A DNA stretch of 64,000 nt from UBA2108 sp002713215 (GCA_937891015.1 CALAPY010000058.1:36726-100725), one strand, 5' to 3'. Counted from the stretch's first letter, positions 1 to 10,003 are shown. The notes: a model not told the origin generated them from the letters alone. Numbers and translations are program-made.

Positions 1-40
1 AAATAAACACCTGCTACCAAAGGGGTTATTTTAGTCGTTG

Positions 41-658
41 TTATATACGAGTTTGTTTTTTCAGTTTTTCAAGATCACTTTTCTTAATTACATAGGTCTT
101 TGTCCATTGATCATGCCAACCCCAACTTGGCTGGCCTAAACAAGAAAATGCTTCGAATGGAATATACCGGGCAGCTGTTCTTAGAATTACTGATTTAGTG
201 GTGGGAGCTTTTCCATCGGCATAGGTAACTATGGAATCTGTTACCATTTTACCTGGTGTTTGACGGTATTTAGTTTCGAAGTATATGTAATAAACAGGAA
301 AGAAAGCGAATGCAAATAACATGTTAAAGTCAACGTCAGGTAATAGTGCTACAACGTACACTGCGGCTTGAATTAACATACTATCAATTATCCAATGCAG
401 AAGTCTTAAATTACTATCTTGAGTTTGAATTGGAATTCCAATGTCCTTTTCTCTTTTCATGGACTGTTGTTGATGCAAATCGTCAATTTTCTCTTGAGCA
501 TTGCTCATTTGTTCTGATTCACTTCCTCTTTCCTCCAGTATCCAGATTGCTGCCTGGATGGCGTTGGGCACATAGTTGGAAGGATTCTCCAATATATATT
601 CTAACTCTTGGTTTGTCTTTTTTCGGAACTTAGACGTAAAATGATTTTGTTTGTTCAT
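41..658 (-). CDS. RDD family membrane protein
   Basis: A 205-residue protein. The first 80 or so residues are polar and probably cytoplasmic. An RDD domain follows: Arg85, Asp92, two hydrophobic segments at about 86-105 and 109-128, then the typical TPGKMVTDSIV stretch and a late ILRTAARYIPFEAFS helix. RDD proteins are small inner-membrane proteins of mostly unknown function, some linked to ion transport. The gene has an ATG start and lies downstream of the TPR gene on the same strand, separated by 177 bp that hold only an ORF remnant. The family call is firm; the function is not known. Confidence 0.8.
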   Translation of the reverse strand: MNKQNHFTSKFRKKTNQELEYILENPSNYVPNAIQAAIWILEERGSESEQMSNAQEKIDDLHQQQSMKREKDIGIPIQTQDSNLRLLHWIIDSMLIQAAVYVVALLPDVDFNMLFAFAFFPVYYIYFETKYRQTPGKMVTDSIVTYADGKAPTTKSVILRTAARYIPFEAFSCLGQPSWGWHDQWTKTYVIKKSDLEKLKKQTRI

Positions 659-674
659 TGTTAATGGTAATTGT

Positions 675-855
675 CTAATGGTCAGATTTGGTTCTAAGTT
701 TTAAGATCTCGTTTTCGATCGACATACAGTGCTTCTCTTTGTTCACCCGATAAACAAAGATTGGTTTTTCTTCCCCTTCGTGTTGAAGGTGATATTTTAC
801 TCTTCCTTTACCTTGAACCTTATACTTCTTAAACTTTAGTTCATTAACAAGATCT
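675..855 (-). pseudogene. Possible short coding remnant without a start codon
   Basis: An open minus-strand frame of about 60 codons lies between the TPR gene and the RDD gene and overlaps the 3' end of the TPR gene in another frame. It has a charged, protein-like composition (ending near NEILKLRTKSDH) but no ATG, GTG or TTG early enough to make a sensible product. It may be the tail of a decayed gene or chance. I do not recognise it. Confidence 0.2.
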
Positions 856-2719
856 TAGTTGAGTACAGCACATTTTTCTGGTCAGAAACAATGAGAATAT
901 ACATGCCATTTTTCAAACCAGAAATATCAATGGGAGTTGAATTACCATCAGATAACCTAGACTCAAATACTTGATGGCTACTTTCATTAAAGATTCTTAT
1001 GGTCTTTCCAAATTGATTTATTTCAGTTTTAAGTTGAAATTGTCCATTGCTGGGATTAGGATAAATTCCAAACTCCTTTTTCCTGGATACATTCTCTTCT
1101 AATAACAATGGTTTAACCTTATCAGAAGCTATTTGGATTGTGGAATCGGTAATATTCTTATCAGATTCAATAACCTCGATCATTGATAAGTTTAATAACT
1201 CTTCCTTATTTCCTTTATATCCATGGTAAATTATACGTCGATTTAGGTTCACTTCAGGACAATGTTTTTTGCATGTAGTCAAAAGGTTTGAGTCAATATC
1301 CCAATTGTATTCAAGTTCGATCGATTTTTTCATATCGCGACACGCCAAATCATAATCGCCTAACGATTCATACATTGAAGCCCTATTGTGGTAAATAAAA
1401 GAGTTTTTAGGGTTTATCTTTATTGCCATGTCAAAAAACTTCATTGCATTCAAAGTGTCTCCCAACTTAGCGTAACAACGCCCGGAGTTATTGTAAGGTT
1501 TACTATCTGATGCAGGACCATCCTCAATGTCTTTCTTAAAATACTCCAAGGCAACCTCAAAATTTCCTAACATCAAATTCATATACCCCAAACGGCCCGG
1601 GAGTAGTTTGTTGGTGGGAAATTTTCTTTGGTATATGGATAACATTTCCATCGCCTTTCCATATTTACGCATATCGGCATATGCATCATACTTGTAACCA
1701 TAGCCTTTTTCAAAATTTGAATCAACCACTAATGACATTTCTGCATATTCTAAGGCTTTTTGGTTATGACCATATATGAGATAAATCCAGGCAATGTTAC
1801 CCAGGCAATAGGTCTGATTGGGATTAATGGCTATGCTTTGAAAGTAATATACAAGGGCCGAATCAAACATTCCTTGTTCACTAAAGGTATAACCCATTCG
1901 GAATAAAACCTTATGATGAGGAGGATTTTCTTTCAGGTATTTTCTACAGATCTGAAAGGCCTGTTCATTTCTTCTGGCGTCGTTTAATGCTAGTCCATAA
2001 TTGCTGACAACCCTAGGGTGATTAGGAAACTTTTTATAAGCCTTTTCGCCAAATTTCAATGCCTCATCATTCATTCCCTGTCTCCAATAAGAATTGATAA
2101 TATTGGAGCTATACAATGGCCTTGTTCCTCTTGTTATTGAATCGGCAGTTAAAAAACAAGTTAATGCCCATTGGTCCATATCACTATCTTCATATGTGAC
2201 TCCCAGGTTATTCCATGCATTGCTGTTATACTTATTTTGTTTTACAATTTTTATATACAAGTTTCCAGCTTTGGATGTTTCGCCATTTCTATAGTATGAT
2301 CTGGCTAGTTCGAAATTATTATCCCATTTGTTGTAACCTGCCTCGATGGATTGTTTAAAGGCATCTATAGCATCTATATAATTGCCCAATTCAAAGTTTG
2401 ACCTTCCCAAATAATAATAGGCCTCTCCTAGATAATCGGCAGACAATTGGTTACCATTGGTAAGCTCATTCAGGCTTTTTAAGGCTAATTCGTATTTGGC
2501 CTTGTTGAATAAAAACTTTGCTTTTTTAAGGCTAAATTCATTTGCATCATCCGAACACGACTTTAATTCATCAAATGACTCGCTAAAGTCACTACCGGGA
2601 TTCAGTATAGCTTTAATGTGCACTTGTTCTTCTGCTTTAACACAGTTAGAGCTGTCATTTCTGGAGGCGTACCCATGTATATTGAGCAGCATCAAGTTGA
2701 TGATGAGAAACTTTTTCAT
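836..2719 (-). CDS. TPR-repeat protein with T9SS type A sorting domain
   Basis: A 627-residue secreted protein. A signal peptide covers about residues 1-18. About a dozen tetratricopeptide-like helical repeats fill residues 60-480 (for example YNNSGRCYAKLGDTLNAMKF and YHNRASMYESLGDYDLA). The last 75 residues form a type IX secretion sorting domain beginning YPNPSNGQF and ending in a short basic strand. It is therefore probably exported through the outer membrane by T9SS and anchored or released at the surface. TPR units suggest a protein-binding scaffold. No enzyme motif is seen. Confidence 0.85.
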   Translation of the reverse strand: MKKFLIINLMLLNIHGYASRNDSSNCVKAEEQVHIKAILNPGSDFSESFDELKSCSDDANEFSLKKAKFLFNKAKYELALKSLNELTNGNQLSADYLGEAYYYLGRSNFELGNYIDAIDAFKQSIEAGYNKWDNNFELARSYYRNGETSKAGNLYIKIVKQNKYNSNAWNNLGVTYEDSDMDQWALTCFLTADSITRGTRPLYSSNIINSYWRQGMNDEALKFGEKAYKKFPNHPRVVSNYGLALNDARRNEQAFQICRKYLKENPPHHKVLFRMGYTFSEQGMFDSALVYYFQSIAINPNQTYCLGNIAWIYLIYGHNQKALEYAEMSLVVDSNFEKGYGYKYDAYADMRKYGKAMEMLSIYQRKFPTNKLLPGRLGYMNLMLGNFEVALEYFKKDIEDGPASDSKPYNNSGRCYAKLGDTLNAMKFFDMAIKINPKNSFIYHNRASMYESLGDYDLACRDMKKSIELEYNWDIDSNLLTTCKKHCPEVNLNRRIIYHGYKGNKEELLNLSMIEVIESDKNITDSTIQIASDKVKPLLLEENVSRKKEFGIYPNPSNGQFQLKTEINQFGKTIRIFNESSHQVFESRLSDGNSTPIDISGLKNGMYILIVSDQKNVLYSTKILLMN

Positions 2720-2893
2720 TCTGTTGACTTAGGAGTACAAGGTACAAATTAATCTTACCAATGATTTGGGCAATGTAGTTGACCTTCCATAGAAAAATGA
2801 ACTTTCAAAACGGTGTGCTATATATAGATAGCCTTGTCTGAGGAGATGGTAGTACTGTAAACGTTGGATTTTTGATTTTGGCCCAAATAAAAC

Positions 2894-2927
2894 CCCCATT
2901 GTCTGAGTGAAGTCAAAGACAACGGGG
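2894..2927 (-). terminator. Rho-independent terminator of pruA
   Basis: Arms of 11 bp (2894-2904 and 2917-2927, one A/C mismatch) rich in GC enclose a 12-nt loop. On the minus strand the stem is followed by GGTTTTATTT. It sits about 30 bp beyond the pruA stop codon. Confidence 0.8.
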
Positions 2928-2955
2928 CTTTCTAAATAATTTATGATATCGGCTA

Positions 2956-4581
2956 TTATCCTAAAAACGGATATCGATAATCCTTAGGAGGAACGAACGT
3001 CTCTTTAATGGTTCTTGGAGAAGTCCAGCGAACCATGTTCAGGTAAGAACCAGCTTTGTCATTAGTTCCCGAACCTCTGGCACCACCGAAGGGCTGTTGT
3101 CCAACCACTGCACCAGTTGGCTTATCGTTGATGTAGAAGTTTCCAGCAGCGTTTTCAAGCTTTTTCATAGCAAAGTCAACTGCATACCGGTCCTTGCTCA
3201 TGATAGAACCTGTAAGCGCATATTCCGAAGTTTCGTCCAATAAATCCAGTGTAGCTTCAAAATCTGCATCGTCATAGGTGTAAATGGTGATAACAGGACC
3301 AAAGATTTCTTCACACATGGTGCGGAATTTAGGATTGTCCGTAACGACGACCGTAGGCTCTATGAAATAACCGACTGATTTATCGTAGTTACCACCAACC
3401 GCTATTGAAGCGTCAGAAGCATCCTTCACGTAATCAATAAATGAGGCAATTTTATCAAAAGCCCTTTCATCAATTACCGCATTAATAAAGTTAGTGTAAT
3501 CCGAAGGTGCACCCATTTTAAATGAGTTCACGTCAGAAACTACACGGTCAATTACTGCCTGAGACATAGATTTTGGAAGATATGCACGTGAGGCCGCAGA
3601 ACATTTTTGCCCCTGAAATTCAAATGCTCCCCTTGAAATTGCCGTAGCAACCTCTTCTGCATCGGCACTTGGATGAACCATGATAAAGTCTTTACCACCT
3701 GTTTCTCCAACGATTCTTGGATAAGTTCTGTATTTTTCAATGTTGTTGCCAATTTCCTTCCACAGGTGGCGGAATACTCCAGTTGATCCCGTGAAATGAA
3801 GCCCCGCCAAATTTTTGTGATTAAACACCACATCACCCGCAGTTGGGCCGTCAACAGTAACCATATTAATCACACCTGCTGGCAATCCGGCTGCTTCAAA
3901 CAATTCCATGATCACTTTCGCAGAATAGATTTGCGAATCAGCTGGTTTCCAAACAATGGTATTTCCCATCATAGCTGGAGCAGCACATAAGTTAGCGGCA
4001 ATAGAAGTAAAGTTGAATGGAGTAATTGCAAATACAAATCCTTCTAATGGGCGGTATTCCAATCGGTTCCAAATTCCAGGAGCAGATTCTGGTTGATCAG
4101 AATACACCTGTTGCATGTAAGCAACGTTGAACCTGAAAAAGTCAATCAATTCACAGGCAGCATCTATTTCTGCCTGCATGGCGTTTTTGCTCTGTGCCAA
4201 CATAGTTGCAGCATTCATTCTGGCCCTAAACGGTCCGGCCAATAGTTCTGCAGCTTTAATGAAGATAGAGGCTCTGTGTTCCCAACTTAAAGAAGCCCAC
4301 TCGCTTTTCGCGGCAAGAGCAGCATCAATTGCCTGCTGTACATGCGATGCATCACCCATATTACCATGCCCAATAACCCGAGCGTGCTCATGCGGTGGGC
4401 TTAGTGGTAATTTATTATCAGTTGTAATTTCTTTTCCACCAATGTACATAGGTACATCGGTTACTTCGTTGTATAACTCATTATAAGCAGCTTCCAATTC
4501 TGCTCTTTCAGGTGATCCAGGAGCGTAGCCTTTTACTGGCTCATTTTCTGGAAATGGAACATTAAATACTCCGTTAGGCAT
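2956..4581 (-). CDS. pruA: L-glutamate gamma-semialdehyde dehydrogenase (1-pyrroline-5-carboxylate dehydrogenase)
   Basis: A 541-residue aldehyde dehydrogenase that oxidises glutamate semialdehyde/P5C to glutamate with NAD+, the second step of proline catabolism. Visible motifs are ITPFNF (186-191), FTGSTG (263-268), the general-base Glu293 in VGETGGKD and the nucleophile Cys327 in GQKCSAASRAY. The length matches stand-alone PruA rather than the bifunctional PutA; no proline dehydrogenase gene lies nearby. It is monocistronic, with a -7 box 42 bp upstream and its own terminator. Confidence 0.95.
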   Translation of the reverse strand: MPNGVFNVPFPENEPVKGYAPGSPERAELEAAYNELYNEVTDVPMYIGGKEITTDNKLPLSPPHEHARVIGHGNMGDASHVQQAIDAALAAKSEWASLSWEHRASIFIKAAELLAGPFRARMNAATMLAQSKNAMQAEIDAACELIDFFRFNVAYMQQVYSDQPESAPGIWNRLEYRPLEGFVFAITPFNFTSIAANLCAAPAMMGNTIVWKPADSQIYSAKVIMELFEAAGLPAGVINMVTVDGPTAGDVVFNHKNLAGLHFTGSTGVFRHLWKEIGNNIEKYRTYPRIVGETGGKDFIMVHPSADAEEVATAISRGAFEFQGQKCSAASRAYLPKSMSQAVIDRVVSDVNSFKMGAPSDYTNFINAVIDERAFDKIASFIDYVKDASDASIAVGGNYDKSVGYFIEPTVVVTDNPKFRTMCEEIFGPVITIYTYDDADFEATLDLLDETSEYALTGSIMSKDRYAVDFAMKKLENAAGNFYINDKPTGAVVGQQPFGGARGSGTNDKAGSYLNMVRWTSPRTIKETFVPPKDYRYPFLG

Positions 4582-4622
4582 ATCTTTTTATTTAAATTAT
4601 TAACGTGTAAATTTTGAGCGCG

Positions 4623-4630
4623 CAAAGATA
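4623..4630 (-). promoter_or_regulatory. pruA -7 promoter box
   Basis: On the minus strand this reads TATCTTTG, matching the Bacteroidota -7 consensus TAnnTTTG, 42 bp upstream of the pruA ATG. I see no clear -33 TTTG at the usual distance. Confidence 0.6.
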
Positions 4631-4695
4631 GTAATTGCCTTTGAGTACGGCGAGGAAATAAGGTTAATAAAGAGAGTTGGAACCAGTACTTCCGG

Positions 4696-5424
4696 TTACA
4701 ATTCCCTGCTTTTAATATTAGAAGCTCCGGTAACCGATTGATTCGTTATTACACCTGATCCATAGTAGTATAGGTTGCTGGCTCCGCTAAGTTTTGCTTC
4801 AATGTTTCCATTGCACAATACGGAGATGTTTGATGCACCGGAAGCTCGAACATTTAGATTAGAAGTAACCGTCAGATTTTTAGCCCTGATGTCCGAAGCT
4901 CCACTAGCCTCACAGTAAAAATCCGTTGATTCTCCGGACAATATAATACTGGAAGCACCTGATAAATTCATGTTGACCTTCTTACAATTTAAATCTGCTT
5001 TAAACGAAGAGGCACCTGATGTTTCAATCGTGAGTGATTCAGATTTGATTGATTCACTTTTTACTTCCGAAGCTCCACTAATATCAATGCTCTTGATAAC
5101 CGGAGTATAAACTACAGCTTCAATTTCAGTATTTCTGTATGACCTTCCACTCTTTAATCCGATGACCAGTGTCGATCCTGATTTTTTAACTACCAAATAC
5201 TCTTTAAGATTATCGTTATGGCTGATAACCACCTTGTATTCTTCTGCTTGAACCAGTTTTACAGATATGGCATGACTAACCTGAAGCCCATCAAAGTCGG
5301 CAATTTCATAGTTAGATTCTATAATGTTTGAAGATCCTTTAACCCCGGCTATTGTGTTGCAACTGAATGCAGTAACTAGTAACAGAGATAAGGAAAAGAC
5401 GAATAAAAAGCTGCTATTTTTCAT
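4696..5424 (-). CDS. DUF2807 (head GIN domain) lipoprotein
   Basis: A 242-residue protein. The N-terminus is a lipoprotein signal with lipobox TAFSC and acylated Cys22. The body has the repetitive beta-helix-like pattern of DUF2807, with the recurring motif SGAS at regular intervals (DISGASEVKSES, ETSGASSFK, NLSGASSI, EASGASDIR, RASGASNI, KLSGASNL). The family is common in Bacteroidota as surface or periplasmic lipoproteins; an adhesin-like role has been suggested but is unproven. A second, divergent DUF2807 protein lies at 50458-51198. Confidence 0.88.
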   Translation of the reverse strand: MKNSSFLFVFSLSLLLVTAFSCNTIAGVKGSSNIIESNYEIADFDGLQVSHAISVKLVQAEEYKVVISHNDNLKEYLVVKKSGSTLVIGLKSGRSYRNTEIEAVVYTPVIKSIDISGASEVKSESIKSESLTIETSGASSFKADLNCKKVNMNLSGASSIILSGESTDFYCEASGASDIRAKNLTVTSNLNVRASGASNISVLCNGNIEAKLSGASNLYYYGSGVITNQSVTGASNIKSREL

Positions 5425-5536
5425 AATGGGTGTATTAAGTACACCCGAATGTAAACAAAAAGCGGACCAATTAATTTAACACTTTTTTAAATGGTGAAAT
5501 GACTTTGTGGATGGCGCTCTCGATCGATTCTCATCC

Positions 5537-5544
5537 TACATTTG
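5537..5544 (+). promoter_or_regulatory. priA -7 promoter box
   Basis: TACATTTG ends 6 bp before the priA ATG at 5551. Initiation about 7 nt downstream would give an almost leaderless mRNA. The box also explains the spurious in-frame TTG at 5542, which is promoter DNA and not a start codon. Confidence 0.65.
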
Positions 5545-5550
5545 TTACGA

Positions 5551-8013
5551 ATGAAAACACTCTTCGTTGATGTAATTCTGCCACTTCCGCTTCCACAACT
5601 TTTTACCTACCGGGTTCCAAAGGTGCTCGAAGAGAGTATCCAGGAGAGAGTGCGAGTTGTGGTTCAATTTGGGCGTTCAAAAATGTATTCCGGATTGGTG
5701 GCTAAGATTCACGAAAGAGCGCCTGAGAATTACCAGGCAAAATACATTGAGCAGGTACTGGACGAGAAGCCTATTGTGCTGGATCTCCAATTGAAGTTTT
5801 GGCATTGGTTGGCCGAATATTACATGTGCTCCCTGGGAGAGGTATTAAACGTCGCATTGCCAGCCGGTTTTAAGCTAAGCAGTGAAACCCTATTACATAT
5901 CCACCCGGGTTTTTCCGGCGATTTTAAATTACTAAACGACAAAGAGTATTTGGTTGCCGAGGCATTGGAAAATAATGATCAACTTACGCTCAAAGAGGTA
6001 AGTGATATTTTGGGACAAAAGACAATAATGCCCGTTATTAAAAACCTGATTGAAAAAAAGGTTGCAATTTCAGCCGAGGACCTCAAATTGAGGTACAAAC
6101 CTAAAATTGTAGAATACATTCGGTTTACTCCTAAGTACCGAATCGAAGCAAATTTAGAAAGCGGAATTAACGAATTATCAAGGGCTCCTAAGCAATTGGA
6201 ATTGGTTATGATTTACCTGAAGATAAGCGGGTGGCATACTTCCAGCCCTAGGGAAGTAAAGAAGACTCAATTGTATAAGGCAGCAGGAGCCTCTTTGGCA
6301 CAGGTTAAGTCATTAATCAGTAAGGAGTTTCTCGAAGTATACGAAAAAGAGGAAGGAAGGCTTTCAGTATTTGATGATGAGATTATAGCTGAAAACGAAT
6401 TAAACCAATTGCAGTCTACGGCTCTTGAAGAAATAAAGGGTCATTTTAAAAGTTTGCAAACTGTGTTACTCCATGGAATTACTTCTTCGGGCAAAACCGA
6501 GATTTACATTAGATTGGCCAAGGAGCAAATAAAACTAGGCAAGAAGGTTATCTACCTGGTTCCCGAAATTGGCCTTACCACTCAGCTGGTAAATCGTTTA
6601 AAAATTCGTTTTGGCAACCGGCTGGGAGTATATCATAGCAAGTTCAACGAGAATGAACGTGTAGAAACATGGAACAATGCCATATTTAATGATTCTTATG
6701 ATATTATTATCGGGGCGCGGTCGACACTCTTTGTTCCTTTGGATAACCTGGGCTTGATAATAGTTGACGAAGAGCACGAAACCTCTTACAAGCAGTACGA
6801 TCCGCAACCTCGATACCACGCACGTGATGCCGCTATAGTTCTCGGCATTCAAACCGATGCTAAAGTTTTATTGGGATCTGCCACCCCAAGCATTGAATCT
6901 TATTATAATGCACAAAAGGGAAAAATTGGATTAGTTAAGCTGGACAGAAGATTTGGAGATGTCGAGTTACCCGATATTCATGTGGCAGATTTAAAAATGG
7001 CTCATCAAAAACATTTGATGAAAGCCAATTTGAGCCCGGAGTTATTTGATGCTATCCAAGCAGCACTATCCAGAAAAGAGCAGGTAATTCTCTTTCAAAA
7101 CCGGCGCGGTTTTTCTCCAATTATGCGTTGCGAAACATGCGGTTGGACCCCGGAATGTAAAAGCTGTGATATAACTCTGACCTATCATAAATACCGCAAC
7201 CAATTAAGTTGTCATTATTGTGGATACGCCATTCCAGTTCCCAATGAATGTGGAAAATGCGGTTCATCGAAATTGAGGTTAGCAGGGTTTGGAACAGAGA
7301 AAGTAGAAGAAGATTTGGAAATTTTCTTTCCTGATGCTACTGTAGTTAGAATGGATTTGGATACAACAAGGAATAAAAATTCCTACCAACGAATTATTCA
7401 GGATTTCGAGGATAGAGAAATCGATATTTTGGTTGGGACACAAATGATATCCAAGGGATTGGATTTTGAAAACGTAAGTTTGGTAGGTATTTTAAGTGCC
7501 GATAGTATGCTTAGCTACCCGGACTTTAGAGCTTTTGAAAGATCATACCAGCTAATGACTCAGGTAGCGGGAAGAGCAGGCCGAAAAAAGCAAAAAGGCC
7601 ATGTAATTATACAGGCTTTCGAACCAAATCATTTCATCGTTAATAAAGTGGTAGAAGGGGACTATGACGGAATGGTAAACAATCAATTGATTCATAGGAA
7701 ACAATTTGATTACCCTCCATATAGCCGAATGATAAAAATTACGCTAAAACACAAAAACCAGTCGATCGTTAAAAATGGAAGCCAGAATCTGGCGTTTGTT
7801 CTAAGGAAAATACTTGGGAATAGGGTACTGGGACCGGAAACTCCAGCAATTTCACGAATAAGGAATTTTTACCTGGAAAACCTAATTATTAAACTTCCTC
7901 GATCCGGATCGAATTCCAAAATGAAGGAAAATATTGCAGAAGTTTTGGATGACTTTTCCAACCAAAAGCAATTTAAATCGTTAAGAATCGTACTGGATGT
8001 GGACCCAATTTAA
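5551..8013 (+). CDS. priA: Primosomal protein N' (replication restart helicase)
   Basis: About 820 residues. PriA recognises stalled forks and reloads the replicative helicase. Visible motifs: Walker A GITSSGKTE (around residue 310), Walker B DEEH (about 405), and the paired zinc-binding region from CETCGW to CGKCGSS (about 526-570) with eight cysteines, then the helicase C-terminal domain with VGTQMISKGLDF and the VAGRAGR motif. I place the start at the ATG at 5551, because an upstream in-frame TTG at 5542 lies inside the -7 promoter box. Confidence 0.97.
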   Translation: MKTLFVDVILPLPLPQLFTYRVPKVLEESIQERVRVVVQFGRSKMYSGLVAKIHERAPENYQAKYIEQVLDEKPIVLDLQLKFWHWLAEYYMCSLGEVLNVALPAGFKLSSETLLHIHPGFSGDFKLLNDKEYLVAEALENNDQLTLKEVSDILGQKTIMPVIKNLIEKKVAISAEDLKLRYKPKIVEYIRFTPKYRIEANLESGINELSRAPKQLELVMIYLKISGWHTSSPREVKKTQLYKAAGASLAQVKSLISKEFLEVYEKEEGRLSVFDDEIIAENELNQLQSTALEEIKGHFKSLQTVLLHGITSSGKTEIYIRLAKEQIKLGKKVIYLVPEIGLTTQLVNRLKIRFGNRLGVYHSKFNENERVETWNNAIFNDSYDIIIGARSTLFVPLDNLGLIIVDEEHETSYKQYDPQPRYHARDAAIVLGIQTDAKVLLGSATPSIESYYNAQKGKIGLVKLDRRFGDVELPDIHVADLKMAHQKHLMKANLSPELFDAIQAALSRKEQVILFQNRRGFSPIMRCETCGWTPECKSCDITLTYHKYRNQLSCHYCGYAIPVPNECGKCGSSKLRLAGFGTEKVEEDLEIFFPDATVVRMDLDTTRNKNSYQRIIQDFEDREIDILVGTQMISKGLDFENVSLVGILSADSMLSYPDFRAFERSYQLMTQVAGRAGRKKQKGHVIIQAFEPNHFIVNKVVEGDYDGMVNNQLIHRKQFDYPPYSRMIKITLKHKNQSIVKNGSQNLAFVLRKILGNRVLGPETPAISRIRNFYLENLIIKLPRSGSNSKMKENIAEVLDDFSNQKQFKSLRIVLDVDPI

Positions 8014-8061
8014 CCTGCGATTGACTGAATTTCGTTAAATTGCGCTGCGATCTACCATTTG

Positions 8062-9003
8062 ATGAATAAGCTATTAGTATTATTAATATCGTTAGCGATT
8101 CTTGGGAATCTTAGTGCTCAAAAAAAGCATAAACCAAAATTCAAGAGCCGATACACTCAAAAGAATTGGGATAACTATAGGCATGAAATAGAGTTTGGTG
8201 TCGGAGTGACTAATTACCTTGGAGATTTAGGAGGTAATGACGGTAAGGCGGCTCAGTTTTCTCCAAAAGATGTGGAGATTAGTCAATCCAGGTACGGCTT
8301 TATGCTCGCCTATCGCTACAATTTGAATAGAAGCTTTGCAGTTCGACCCCAGCTCTTTTACGGAAAAGTATCGGGTAGTGATCAACTGACAAAAAACCCC
8401 GAAAGAAATTATCGAAACCTGGCGTTTTCCTCCACTCTTATTGAGTTCTTGGTTATGGGAGAGTATCATTTACTTAGGGCCGACCGTGGTCATCGTTTCT
8501 ATCGAAAGGGGGTTATAGGTAAACCGGGTAAGCGAATTTCGTTATCGGTTCACCTGGGGGCAGGCTTTTTCTATTACAACCCCAAGTATGGAGGGGTTGA
8601 ATTACGTCCTTTAAGTACAGAGGGACAAGGTCTTGAAGGCGGCCCAAAACCCTACAAGAAAATGGCTTTGGCTTTTCCCTGGGGATTTAGTGCAGGTTAT
8701 CAGTTATCTAAAACCCTGAGAGCGGGCTTTGACTTCACCTATCGATTTACAAATACCGACTATATTGATGATGTTGGAGGGACCTACTACAATAAAGAAA
8801 AAATTAGATCGGAGAAAGGAGACTTGGCAGCGGAAATGTCTAACAGGAGTGATGGTTCAAGTCCCGGTAATACCCTTCCCGGATCACCTAGAGGGGGCAA
8901 TAAAGGCAACGATAGCTATTTTATGTTGTCGGCAATTGTAACATATACGCCAGTTGTGCGTTCTCATGGTATTCATAAACGAAGAAAGAGGGCTAAATTT
9001 TAA
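8062..9003 (+). CDS. DUF6089-like outer-membrane beta-barrel protein (copy 1)
   Basis: About 313 residues: a signal peptide (cleavage after LSAQ), a basic linker and a beta-barrel rich in alternating aromatic strands. It carries GVTNYLGDLGG near the N-terminus and a conserved late loop with STEGQGLEGG, TDYIDDVGGTYYN and NTLPGSPRGG. The same landmarks recur in the next gene, so these are tandem paralogues. The family resembles DUF6089, which is thought to be an outer-membrane barrel of unknown role. The ATG at 8062 is preferred over a TTG three bases earlier. Confidence 0.75.
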   Translation: MNKLLVLLISLAILGNLSAQKKHKPKFKSRYTQKNWDNYRHEIEFGVGVTNYLGDLGGNDGKAAQFSPKDVEISQSRYGFMLAYRYNLNRSFAVRPQLFYGKVSGSDQLTKNPERNYRNLAFSSTLIEFLVMGEYHLLRADRGHRFYRKGVIGKPGKRISLSVHLGAGFFYYNPKYGGVELRPLSTEGQGLEGGPKPYKKMALAFPWGFSAGYQLSKTLRAGFDFTYRFTNTDYIDDVGGTYYNKEKIRSEKGDLAAEMSNRSDGSSPGNTLPGSPRGGNKGNDSYFMLSAIVTYTPVVRSHGIHKRRKRAKF

Positions 9004-9058
9004 ACGCTTAATTTTACTTCATGGAATTGAGTTCACTGCTCAACAACTATAAACTATT

Positions 9059-10003
9059 TTGAAACGGGTTTCGATAATATTTCTATTTGTCTTTGTGGTC
9101 AGTATTGATGCAATGAGTCAATATTACGATAAGGCCAATATGTGGCGAAAAAGCCGTAATGAAGTGTTATTGGGAGTTGGCGTTGGAAATTACCTCGGAG
9201 AATTAGGAGGGGGTAGTGGTGGTGGACGAAAATGGCTATTGGACATGGAGTGGAGTCAAATGAAGTTCTCCTGGCAGATGGGCTATCGTTACAACATGAG
9301 CTATAGACTGGCAACTCGATTTAATTTTGCATGGGTAAAGGTTGCTGGAAACGACCAATTAACAACTAACCCCCAAAGGAATTATAGAAATTTGTCCTTC
9401 AAGTCGGATATTTTTGAATTGTCATTGTTAATTGATTACTACATTTTTAGGGCTAAGCCAGGTCACGTATATCACATAAAAGGCGCGAAAGGACACAAAG
9501 GAATGCCCTTCGATGTTATAGCATTTGTTGGTGTTGGAGGTTTTTATTTTAGGTCGAAGTCCGACGGTGTTGCACTACGGCAATTGAGCACCGAAGGTCA
9601 GGGACTGGAAGGTGGGGCCAAAAAGTATTCTCCTATTTCAGTAAGTTTCCCATTTGGGTTATCGTTTAACTATGTTTATTACAAAAACGTAAAATTTGGA
9701 CTAGATTTTTCTTATCGATTTACATTAACGGATTACATTGACGATGCCAGTACGGTGTACTATGACAACGACAAGTTACGCTCAGAAAAAGGTGAATTGA
9801 GCGCAGAAATGGCTGATAAGTCTGATGGAAGCATGCCTGGTAATACCATGGCCGGTTCTCCAAGGGGTAACCCGAAGAATAAAGATCATTACTTTACCGC
9901 TTTGTTCACGGTTACTTATAACTTATCCGCTTTAAAGAAAAAGGTTTACCGTCCCGGAGGGAAACATTCCTTCAATAAAAAGAGAAACAAAGCAAGGTTC
10001 TAG
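9059..10003 (+). CDS. DUF6089-like outer-membrane beta-barrel protein (copy 2)
   Basis: A 314-residue paralogue of the preceding gene with the same order of landmarks (GVGNYLGELGG, STEGQGLEGG, TDYIDDASTVYY, NTMAGSPRG). The start is probably TTG at 9059: it gives a normal signal peptide (MKRVSIIFLFVFVVSIDAMSQ), while the next ATG would remove it. It follows copy 1 by 55 bp and may be co-transcribed. It ends 2 bp from the convergent gene's stop. Confidence 0.72.
   Translation: MKRVSIIFLFVFVVSIDAMSQYYDKANMWRKSRNEVLLGVGVGNYLGELGGGSGGGRKWLLDMEWSQMKFSWQMGYRYNMSYRLATRFNFAWVKVAGNDQLTTNPQRNYRNLSFKSDIFELSLLIDYYIFRAKPGHVYHIKGAKGHKGMPFDVIAFVGVGGFYFRSKSDGVALRQLSTEGQGLEGGAKKYSPISVSFPFGLSFNYVYYKNVKFGLDFSYRFTLTDYIDDASTVYYDNDKLRSEKGELSAEMADKSDGSMPGNTMAGSPRGNPKNKDHYFTALFTVTYNLSALKKKVYRPGGKHSFNKKRNKARF

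Noticed and set aside
5542..5550. TTG start for priA
   Set aside because: It is the last three bases of the TACATTTG promoter box; ATG at 5551 is the likely start.
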